Source: Phreatobacter aquaticus (GTDB lineage Bacteria; Pseudomonadota; Alphaproteobacteria; Rhizobiales; Phreatobacteraceae). Taken from it: a DNA stretch of 64,000 nucleotides. The notes beneath the pieces are model-generated. The model ran no database searches and was not told the DNA's origin. It saw only the letters and a list, made by a program, of their open reading frames with translations. Of this stretch, positions 1 to 7,249 are shown in pieces (position 1 is the stretch's first letter; every line of letters begins with the position of its first letter). The stretch lies in assembly GCF_005160265.1 (NCBI RefSeq), contig NZ_CP039865.1:3062828-3126827 (forward strand), in the 5' to 3' direction. The position numbers and the translations under genes are program-made.

Positions 1-1200
1 GGCCTTGTCGCGGACATCAGCGCCGCAGGCGCATCCATGCCTGCCGATGGTCCGGCCATCGACCTTGCTGGACGGCAGGTCTGGTCCACCTTGCTCGACG
101 TGCATACCCATCTCGACAAGGGCCAGGTCATTCCCCGCGCGGTGCCGGACGGAACGCTTGAGGGCGGTGCACGGGCGACCATCGCCGACCGCCAGTTCTG
201 GACGGAGGAAGATATCGCGGCCCGCATGCGGTTCGGCCTGCAATGCGCCTATGTCCACGGCGTGTCGATGATCCGCACGCATCTGGATTCCCACGAACAT
301 CTCGCGCCGCGGAGTTTCCAGGTGTTTCGCGCCATGCGCGACGAATGGGCCGGTCGCATCGATCTTCAGGCTGTCGGTTTGGCGCCGCTGGCCGTCTTCC
401 GCACCGACTGGGGCAACCGCCTCGCGGATCTGGTTCTGCAATCCGGCGGGGTACTCGGTGGCGTCACCGATGCTCTGGGCGTCTATGAGGGGGCAGGGGA
501 CGCCGAGATGGATCGGCTGCTCGACGCGTTTCTGATGGCCGCCGCCGAGCGCGGGCTCGATGTCGATCTGCATGTCGACCAGACCGAGGCGCTCGATCCC
601 TTTGCCCTGCCGCGGATCGCAGCGGCGGTGCTGCGTACCAAGTTCAAGGGACGGGTCCTCTGCGGGCACTGCGTATCGCTCGCCCTTCAGCCCGACGACG
701 TCGCCCGCGAGACGATTGCCCGCTCGGTCGATGCCGGCCTCGATTTCGTGACCCTGCCGACCCCGATGATCTATCTGCAGGATCGAAAGCCCGGGCGCAC
801 GCCGCGCTGGCGTGGTGTGACGCTGGCGCAGGAGCTTCTCGATGCGGGATTGAAGGTCGCGATCGGCGGCGACAATTGCCGGGACGCCTGGTTCCCCTTC
901 GGCGATCACGACATGGTCGACACGCTTCACCAGTCGGTTCGCATCTTCCATCTCGATCAGCCGTTCTCGCGGGCGCTCGCCATGGCAGGCCCGATGGCGT
1001 CCGACATTGCAGGCGCCGGGCGCCATGGGCGCATCGCCGTTGGCGCGCCGGCCGACATGATCCTCTTGTCCGCGCGCACGCTGAACGAGGCCATGTGCCG
1101 CCCGCAGGCTGATCGCATCGTCCTGCGCCGGGGCAAGCGGGTGATGGACCCTTTGCCCGACTATGCGGAACTGGACGCGCTGGCCGGCATGCCTGCCTGA
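1..1200 (+). CDS. Cytosine deaminase-like amidohydrolase, 3' part
   Basis: The frame is open from the first base and ends at TGA 1198-1200, so the true start lies outside the window. The visible part is a metal-dependent amidohydrolase barrel of the cytosine deaminase (CodA-like) type. It shows an HTHLD metal motif at 103-117, a VHTDQTE-like segment (read as HVDQTE) near 570-590, a GHC histidine near 664-672, and a GGDNCRDAWFPFG segment near 867-903, the region that carries the catalytic Asp in this family. Such enzymes deaminate cytosine, isocytosine or related cyclic amidines in the cytoplasm. No partner gene is visible on this side. A nucleobase permease lies 9.5 kb away and is not an operon neighbour. 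The exact substrate cannot be told; creatinine- and triazine-type deaminases share the fold. The ATG at 37 is internal and should not be taken as the start. Confidence 0.82.
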   Translation, partial: GLVADISAAGASMPADGPAIDLAGRQVWSTLLDVHTHLDKGQVIPRAVPDGTLEGGARATIADRQFWTEEDIAARMRFGLQCAYVHGVSMIRTHLDSHEHLAPRSFQVFRAMRDEWAGRIDLQAVGLAPLAVFRTDWGNRLADLVLQSGGVLGGVTDALGVYEGAGDAEMDRLLDAFLMAAAERGLDVDLHVDQTEALDPFALPRIAAAVLRTKFKGRVLCGHCVSLALQPDDVARETIARSVDAGLDFVTLPTPMIYLQDRKPGRTPRWRGVTLAQELLDAGLKVAIGGDNCRDAWFPFGDHDMVDTLHQSVRIFHLDQPFSRALAMAGPMASDIAGAGRHGRIAVGAPADMILLSARTLNEAMCRPQADRIVLRRGKRVMDPLPDYAELDALAGMPA

Positions 1201-1300
1201 TCGGTTGAGCGTCAGCCTGCGGCCCTGGTCGAAGGACTCGGAATCAAAACGGCCAGGGAAAACCCTGGCCGTTTGTCTGTTGTCTCGGGATCGCCGAGCG

Positions 1301-4168
1301 TCAGCCCTTGCGGCTCCACCAGCCGGCGCGGCGCGCGGCCGGGTTCTCTGCCGGCTTGGCCACTTCGACCGGTTCCGGATCCGGAGTGCGGCGACGCTTC
1401 ACCGGCTCCTCGACCACGGCGACCGGGGCTGCGGCGACCGGAGCCGGCGCTGCCACAGGTGCAGGTGCGACGGGAGCAGGCGCGGTCACAACCTCTGCAG
1501 CCGGGACTTCGGCGGCAATCGCCTCGGCCTTCGGCGTGCGGCGCTTGCGGGCCGCAGGGGCAGGAGCTGCGGCCACTTCGGCCTCAGGCGCGACTGGTGC
1601 AGCCGGCTCGGCTCCATCGGTCGCTTCCGCGATCGGGATGCGCTTGCGGCCACGACGACCAGCATGACGGGGAGCCTCTTCGGCGACCGCTGCCGGCTCG
1701 CCGGCCTCGACCGCTTCGGCTGCGTTCTCGACAATGGCATCGCCACCGGTCGCATCCGCGGCCACAGCGTCTTGCGCCTCGGCTGCGCCTTCCCCCTCGG
1801 CCTCGTCGGCACGGTTGCGACGGCCGCCGCGACGGCCGCGGCGACGCTTGCGGCGCTCGCTCTCGCCGCCATCATCGGCTTCCTGCGTGGTGACGGCCTC
1901 GCCCTCGGCGCCGGTCTCCTCGTCGTCCTCGCCATCCTCGTCGCTGCCGGCTTCGGCAGGCGAGCCATCGGAGGCAACGCGCGGCTCGCCGCCCTCGTCG
2001 CGCCCCTCGCCATTGCGGCCACCCCGGCGCCTGCGGCGGCGGCGGCGCTTGCGGCGCTCGTTGCCTTCCGGATCGTCGGGACGGTCACGGTCCTGATCGC
2101 GCTCGCGGTTGCGCTCACGCGGCTCGGCGGCCGCTTCCGTCTCGGTGGCTTCGGTCTCCTCCACCTCGTCCTCGATCTCCTCGTCCTCGATGAGATCTTC
2201 CGGATCGATCGGCAGCGGCGCGATCACCGGCGGCTTGTAGGCGGTTTCCTGGGTATGAACCTGCTCGCCCTTCTCGATGGCGAACATGTGCTGGCCGGTG
2301 ATGGTCTCGTCGGCGGCAATGTCGATCGAGACGCGGAAGCGCGTCTCCAGTTCATGCAGATGGGCACGCTTGTTGTTGAGCACATAGAGCGCCACTGCCG
2401 TGCGGGTGCGCACGATGACGTCGAACATCGACGAGCGCAGCAGGTGCTCCTCGACCGAGCGCAGGAGATGCAACGCGACCGACGACACGGAGCGCACGTG
2501 GCCAAGGCCGCCGCAGGTCGCGCAGACCTCGGTCGAGCTCTCCAGCACGCCGGTGCGGATGCGCTGGCGCGACATTTCGAGCAGGCCGAAATGCGAGATG
2601 CGGCCGACCTGGATCCGTGCCCGGTCGTTCTTCAGCGCATCCTTCATGCGCTTCTCGACCGCCCGGTTGTTGCGGTTCTCGTCCATGTCGATGAAATCGA
2701 CGACGATCAGACCGGCAAGGTCGCGCAGGCGCAGCTGGCGCGCCACCTCGTCGGCGGCCTCCAGATTGGTCCTGAGCGCCGTGTCCTCGATATTGTGCTC
2801 GCGGGTCGAACGGCCCGAGTTCACGTCGATGGCGACCAGAGCTTCCGTCGGATTGATGACGATATAGCCGCCGGACTTCAGCTGCACCGTGCTGGAGAAC
2901 ATCGCATCGAGCTGCGCCTCAACGCCGGACTTGGCGAACAAGGGCGTCGGCTCGCGATAGGGCTTCACGTTCTTCGCATGGCTCGGCATGAGCATGCGCA
3001 TGAAGTCCTTGGCTTCCTTGTAGCCTTCGTCGCCCGAGACCAGGACCTCTTCGATATCCTTGTTGTAAAGGTCACGGATCGACCGCTTGATCAGCGATCC
3101 CTCTTCATAGGTCAGCGTCGGCGCATGCGACTTCAGTGTCGTTTCGCGCACGGTCTCCCACATGCGCAGGAGATACTCGAAGTCGCGCTTCACTTCGGTC
3201 TTGGTGCGGTTGGCACCCGCCGTGCGCAGGATCACGCCCATGCCCTCGGGCACCTCGAGATCGCCGGCAATGGTCTTCAGCCGCTTGCGGTCGGCGGCCG
3301 AGGTGATCTTGCGGGAAATGCCGCCACCGCGCGCGGTGTTCGGCATCAGCACCGAATAGCGGCCGGCAAGCGACAGATAGGTGGTGAGAGCCGCGCCCTT
3401 GTTGCCGCGCTCTTCCTTCACGACCTGCACCAGCATCACCTGCCGGCGCTTGATCACTTCCTGGATCTTGTACTGCTTGCGCGAGCGGAAGGTCCGGTCG
3501 GGCATGTCCTCGAAGGCATCGCCGGCACCGACCGATTCGACCTGGTTTTCCTCGGCGCGGGCCTCGTCGTCCTTCTCGTCCTCGTCGTCGTCGTGACCGG
3601 TATCGTCATCGCGCCCGGCGTCAGCCGTGCCCGCGGGTTCCGCGTCGCTGGAGGTCTCGGACTTCTCGTCGCCACCTTCTTGCTGGTCGCCGGCGGTGAC
3701 CTCGATCTCGTCGCCCTCGGTCTCGCCTTCTTCCGCCTCGCCTGTCACGGCATCGGAGGTCTTGGCGCTGGCGGCCTCGTTGCGCGGGCGGGCGCCATTG
3801 GGACGACGGCGGCGGCGGCGTCCGCCACCCTTGCCGTTGCGGTCGCCACGGCCACCCTCCTCGTCGTCCTCGTCGTGATTGGCGCGGGCTTCCTCGGCCA
3901 GCAGCGCTTCACGGTCGGCGACCGGGATCTGGTAATAGTCGGGATGGATTTCCGAGAAGGCGAGGAAGCCGTGACGGTTTCCGCCATACTCGATGAAGGC
4001 AGCCTGCAGCGAGGGTTCGACCCGCGTTACCTTGGCGAGATAGATATTGCCACGCAGTTGTTTGCGGGACTGGCTTTCGAAATCAAATTCTTCGACGCGA
4101 TTACCACGAACCACCACGACCCGGGTTTCTTCCGGGTGGGCGGCGTCGATGAGCATCTTGTTGGCCAT
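1301..4168 (-). CDS. rne: Ribonuclease E (endoribonuclease E/G family)
   Basis: This is the essential endoribonuclease of mRNA decay and rRNA/tRNA processing, and the scaffold of the RNA degradosome. The 955-residue product starts MANKMLIDAAHPEE, the normal alphaproteobacterial N-terminus; the frame stays open 28 codons further upstream but that part looks non-coding. An S1 domain (about 36-90 and 226-290) is split by a low-complexity insert of about 130 acidic and arginine-rich residues. The catalytic Asp pair is D448 (AIDVNSGRS) and D491 (VVDFIDMD). The zinc-link cysteines C549 and C552 lie in CATCGG. From about residue 640 the chain is Ala/Pro/Glu/Arg-rich, with RRRRRR blocks as expected for the RNA- and partner-binding tail. 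It is transcribed leftwards from a long leader. A large opposing open frame across it is a GC-driven shadow. Confidence 0.97.
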   Translation of the reverse strand: MANKMLIDAAHPEETRVVVVRGNRVEEFDFESQSRKQLRGNIYLAKVTRVEPSLQAAFIEYGGNRHGFLAFSEIHPDYYQIPVADREALLAEEARANHDEDDEEGGRGDRNGKGGGRRRRRRPNGARPRNEAASAKTSDAVTGEAEEGETEGDEIEVTAGDQQEGGDEKSETSSDAEPAGTADAGRDDDTGHDDDEDEKDDEARAEENQVESVGAGDAFEDMPDRTFRSRKQYKIQEVIKRRQVMLVQVVKEERGNKGAALTTYLSLAGRYSVLMPNTARGGGISRKITSAADRKRLKTIAGDLEVPEGMGVILRTAGANRTKTEVKRDFEYLLRMWETVRETTLKSHAPTLTYEEGSLIKRSIRDLYNKDIEEVLVSGDEGYKEAKDFMRMLMPSHAKNVKPYREPTPLFAKSGVEAQLDAMFSSTVQLKSGGYIVINPTEALVAIDVNSGRSTREHNIEDTALRTNLEAADEVARQLRLRDLAGLIVVDFIDMDENRNNRAVEKRMKDALKNDRARIQVGRISHFGLLEMSRQRIRTGVLESSTEVCATCGGLGHVRSVSSVALHLLRSVEEHLLRSSMFDVIVRTRTAVALYVLNNKRAHLHELETRFRVSIDIAADETITGQHMFAIEKGEQVHTQETAYKPPVIAPLPIDPEDLIEDEEIEDEVEETEATETEAAAEPRERNRERDQDRDRPDDPEGNERRKRRRRRRRRGGRNGEGRDEGGEPRVASDGSPAEAGSDEDGEDDEETGAEGEAVTTQEADDGGESERRKRRRGRRGGRRNRADEAEGEGAAEAQDAVAADATGGDAIVENAAEAVEAGEPAAVAEEAPRHAGRRGRKRIPIAEATDGAEPAAPVAPEAEVAAAPAPAARKRRTPKAEAIAAEVPAAEVVTAPAPVAPAPVAAPAPVAAAPVAVVEEPVKRRRTPDPEPVEVAKPAENPAARRAGWWSRKG

Positions 4169-4627
4169 CGGATGAGCTCTTGATCGTTGGGGCGGCCGCG
4201 AGCGCCGGCCCGACAGGGCCCCGCTTCGCCAAACTTGCCAAGGCGGCGCCAAGCGGGCGCCGGCGCGCGGCCGTCAATGCGGTGGAAGGGAAGGATCGAA
4301 GCCCGGAGCAAGGGAGGACGGCAAGGCTCGCCGACAGGCGACGGATCGTGAGATCCATCGTCGGCAGATAGCCCGGCTTTGCCGTCGATCCCGACATGGG
4401 CGAGACCCTTTTCGAAGTGCGACGCAGCCCCGGCGGGGCGCGGCGAAGGGAGACACCGGCGAGGCATGCCTGGCGGCGCCACGAGCGGGGTTTTGGGAAC
4501 GTTCGGATCGGGGCCTCGGAAAAACCTTCGGCTGCCTTCGATCGACACGCCGCTCCATACCCGCATGACGGTGTCACGACTATGTAGCGGCCTCAGACCC
4601 GGCTTGGCAAGCATTGACGACAAGGAG
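4169..4627 (-). promoter_or_regulatory. rne leader with candidate promoter
   Basis: This stretch between rne and the upstream L,D-transpeptidase gene has no credible gene. On the minus strand a sigma70-like pair can be read: TTGCCA (4605-4610), an 18-base spacer, and TACATA (4581-4586). That would start transcription near 4575 and give rne a 5' untranslated region of about 400 bases. A long autoregulatory leader is established for rne of Escherichia coli. That this leader works the same way is inference. Confidence 0.45.
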
Positions 4628-4650
4628 ACGGCACGAAGTTACCGTGCCGT
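4628..4650 (-). terminator. Candidate terminator after the L,D-transpeptidase gene
   Basis: A perfect 8-bp stem ACGGCACG / CGTGCCGT with a 7-base loop lies 40 bases past the L,D-transpeptidase stop codon. No clear U-run follows on the minus strand, so it may be a weak or factor-dependent terminator. Confidence 0.4.
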
Positions 4651-4689
4651 TTCGCCGATGTCCGCCAGCACGCTTGCGGCCTGCCGGCC

Positions 4690-5361
4690 TCAACCCTGCA
4701 GCACGACGACCTGGGTGCCGATGCGGGCACGGTCATGCAGGTCGATGATGTCGTGGTTGAACAGCCGGATGCAGCCCGACGACACGGCCTGGCCGATCGA
4801 GGAGGGCACGTTGGTACCATGCAGGCGGTACATCGTGTCCCGGCTGCCGCGATAGAGATACAGCGCGCGGGCGCCGAGAGGATTGCCAACGCCGCCCGGC
4901 ATGCCGCCGGCATAGCGGGCGTTGCGCGGGTCGTAGGCGATCATGCTGGCGGTGGGTGTCCAGTTCGGCCAGGAGCCCTTGCGGCCGACGACGGCCCGGC
5001 CGTGCCAGAGAGCGCCCTGGCGGCCAACGCCGACGCCGTAGCGGATGGCGGTGCTGCGGCCGGTGACGAAATAGAGGTGACGTTCCGCCGGGCGGACCAC
5101 GATGGTGCCGGGGGCCTCGCCGCCGGAATAGGCCACTTCTTGGCGGAGGAACCGCGGATTGACGCCGCTCGTGTCCATGGCGGGAAGCGTGATCGAGCCT
5201 TCCTGGCGGCTGGCGTAGGAGCCGACGCCCCCGCTGGTGGCGACGCAGCCGGTCAGGATGGCGGGCGCGCCCAGAAGAAACAGACGGCGCGACACATTCA
5301 GCGAGCCTTCCAGCGAACCTTCGGTCTGCGACGCATGCGTATCGGCGGATTTGATCGTCAT
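4690..5361 (-). CDS. L,D-transpeptidase, YkuD family lipoprotein
   Basis: The protein forms 3-3 peptidoglycan cross-links or attaches proteins to peptidoglycan in the periplasm. The YkuD catalytic signature is complete: HGTN followed by SSGCIRL with the nucleophilic cysteine. The N-terminal region has SRRLFLLG, resembling a twin-arginine motif, then the lipobox LTGC, so the mature protein is probably a lipoprotein. I chose the ATG at 5361 (MTIKSADTH). A GTG 26 codons upstream (5439) is also open but adds a stretch with no export logic, and neither start has a strong ribosome-binding site. It is divergent from amiC, another peptidoglycan enzyme, across a 337-base intergenic region. The family usually has 200-330 residues; this one has 223. 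Confidence 0.9.
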   Translation of the reverse strand: MTIKSADTHASQTEGSLEGSLNVSRRLFLLGAPAILTGCVATSGGVGSYASRQEGSITLPAMDTSGVNPRFLRQEVAYSGGEAPGTIVVRPAERHLYFVTGRSTAIRYGVGVGRQGALWHGRAVVGRKGSWPNWTPTASMIAYDPRNARYAGGMPGGVGNPLGARALYLYRGSRDTMYRLHGTNVPSSIGQAVSSGCIRLFNHDIIDLHDRARIGTQVVVLQG

Positions 5362-5698
5362 CTGCGCTGCCTGTGCTGAATCAAAAGGAAAATTCCAGAT
5401 GTTCAGTGGTGACCTGTCGCTCTCCCTAAGGCAGTTCACGAACTCGTGATCAGATGCGGCGCGGCCGAATTATGGTTCAACTGTGGCGTGAAATCCACAC
5501 TTTCGCCGCAGGGATTGCCGGCGGTTCACCCTGACGCTGCACGTCAGTTTGGCGGCAAGAGATCATGATGGCCGTTGCTCTCCTGCAACGCCCCGCACCC
5601 GAAGTGCGGCCTATCCTTAACGACAAGTTAACCGGGGCCGTTCTATGGGATATGCGGTCCAGATGTGATCACGCTGATCCGCGAACCGATCGAGGCCC
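5362..5698. other. Intergenic region between divergent peptidoglycan genes
   Basis: No gene was seen here. The region separates the leftward L,D-transpeptidase gene from the rightward amiC gene and must carry both promoters. The only strong motif is the CtrA-type box at 5617-5632. Confidence 0.5.
5617..5632 (+). promoter_or_regulatory. CtrA-type binding site upstream of amiC
   Basis: The sequence TTAA-CGACAAG-TTAAC is a perfect match to the established CtrA box (TTAA-N7-TTAA, often followed by C) of the alphaproteobacterial cell-cycle regulator. It ends 67 bases before the amiC start codon, a sensible promoter distance. Binding is inferred from the motif and position only. Confidence 0.6.
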
Positions 5699-7030
5699 AT
5701 GTTCTCGTCCGCTGCCATGAGGTCCGCCGCTGCTGCGACGATCGTCGCCATGGCTGCCCTGTGGCTGAACCCGGGACCTGCTGACGCCAATGACACGACC
5801 GGCGCGATCGCCACCGCCGCCTCGACCCGCACGGGAGCCGGGGATCCGGCGTCGCGGGCAGGGCGGTCGTCTCTCCCTGCTGTGGTCTCGGCGGTCACCG
5901 TGACAACCGAGGGGCCCCGCACCCGGCTGACGCTCGACCTGACGCGGGCCGTCGAAATCCGCGCCTTCGCCCTTGGCGACCCCTATCGCGTGATCGTCGA
6001 CATCGACGAGGTCCATTTCCAGGTTCCCCAGCACACCGGCACCGAGCGCACCGGCGTCGTCCAGGCGTTCCGCTTCGGCCTGTTCGCGCCCGGCAAGTCG
6101 CGCATCGTCATCGACCTCACCGGCCCGGCCGTGATCGAACGGGCCGCGGCGGAAGACCCCCGCGAGGGCCAGCCGCCGCGCCTCGTCATTGATCTGAAGA
6201 CCACCGATGTCGACGGGTTCCGCCGCGCCCAGGCAGACCGCGCCGGTTCCAATCTCGCCCGCCGCGGCGATCGGGAAAGCCCGGCTCCGCGCACCAGCCT
6301 GCGTGGCCAGGTGCAGGATGGTCCGCCCGTGATCATCATCGATCCCGGTCATGGCGGCATCGATCCGGGCGCCACGGCCGCGACCGGCGACGAGGAAAAG
6401 ATGATCGTCCTCGATTTCGCCCGCGTGCTGCGCGACAAGCTGGTCGCCACCGGCCGCTACCGCGTGCTGATGACCCGCGACCGCGACATCTTCATTCCGC
6501 TGGCCGACAGGGTGCGGATCGCCCGCGAGGCCCGTGCCGCCTTGTTCATCTCCGTCCATGCCGATTCGATTTCGGGTGCCGCCGACAATGCGCGCGGCAC
6601 CACCGTCTACACCCTGTCCGACCGGGCATCGGATGCCGATTCCGAGCTGCTTGCCGAGCGTGAGAACAAGGCCGACGCCATCGCGGGCCTCGATCTCTCG
6701 GAGGAGCCCTCCGAGGTGGCCGATATCCTGATCGACCTGACGCGCCGCGAAACCCGCATGTTCTCGGCGAATTTCGCCCGGACGCTGGCCGGCGAGATGC
6801 GCCACGTCACCCGGATGCACCGGCTGCCGCTGCGCTCGGCCGGATTCCAGGTGCTGCGCGCCCACGACATTCCCTCGGTGCTGGTCGAGCTTGGCTTCGT
6901 GTCGAGCAGGCGTGACGTCGAGATGCTGACATCGGCCATCTGGCGCGAGCGGACCGCGGAATCGGTCGGCAAGGCCGTGGAACAATTCTTTGCCGCGCGG
7001 ACCGCGACCCGCCCGGCAGCGCGTCGATAG
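5699..7030 (+). CDS. amiC: N-acetylmuramoyl-L-alanine amidase (AmiC type)
   Basis: This periplasmic zinc amidase cuts the lactyl-amide bond between glycan and peptide to separate septal peptidoglycan at division. Residues 1-30 form a signal peptide ending in ADA. An AMIN domain (about 60-170) should target the enzyme to the septum or envelope. The Amidase_3 catalytic domain (about 208-435) shows IDPGHGG with zinc ligand H218, an E-rich EEKMIVLDF segment, the FISVHADS histidine, and the C-terminal VLVELGF glutamate. No SPOR or LysM domain is attached. The 443-residue length is normal. It is followed after 219 bases by mrcA in the same direction, a common alphaproteobacterial pairing. The CtrA box upstream suggests cell-cycle control. 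Confidence 0.95.
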   Translation: MFSSAAMRSAAAATIVAMAALWLNPGPADANDTTGAIATAASTRTGAGDPASRAGRSSLPAVVSAVTVTTEGPRTRLTLDLTRAVEIRAFALGDPYRVIVDIDEVHFQVPQHTGTERTGVVQAFRFGLFAPGKSRIVIDLTGPAVIERAAAEDPREGQPPRLVIDLKTTDVDGFRRAQADRAGSNLARRGDRESPAPRTSLRGQVQDGPPVIIIDPGHGGIDPGATAATGDEEKMIVLDFARVLRDKLVATGRYRVLMTRDRDIFIPLADRVRIAREARAALFISVHADSISGAADNARGTTVYTLSDRASDADSELLAERENKADAIAGLDLSEEPSEVADILIDLTRRETRMFSANFARTLAGEMRHVTRMHRLPLRSAGFQVLRAHDIPSVLVELGFVSSRRDVEMLTSAIWRERTAESVGKAVEQFFAARTATRPAARR

Positions 7031-7249
7031 CAGGCCTTGGTCGGGCGCGGTCATGGCCGGGTCACATCTCGGCCACAGTCAGGCGGCAAGCGTGCCGCAT
7101 CGACAGCTTCGCATCGCTTCGGACATGGGCTGCCGACAGGCCCCATGATATGAAGCAGACGGTCGGCATGAGGCATCCCCAGCCTCGGCCGTGGGCGGCG
7201 ACAGGATTTGGGGCACGAAAGGCGCAGCCCTCGGGCGCGGGACGACCGG

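Noticed and set aside
1163-4183. A 1006-codon open frame on the plus strand opposite rne
   Set aside because: It mirrors rne codon by codon in a GC-rich genome, its product is low-complexity Leu/Ala/Arg, and rne is unmistakable on the other strand.
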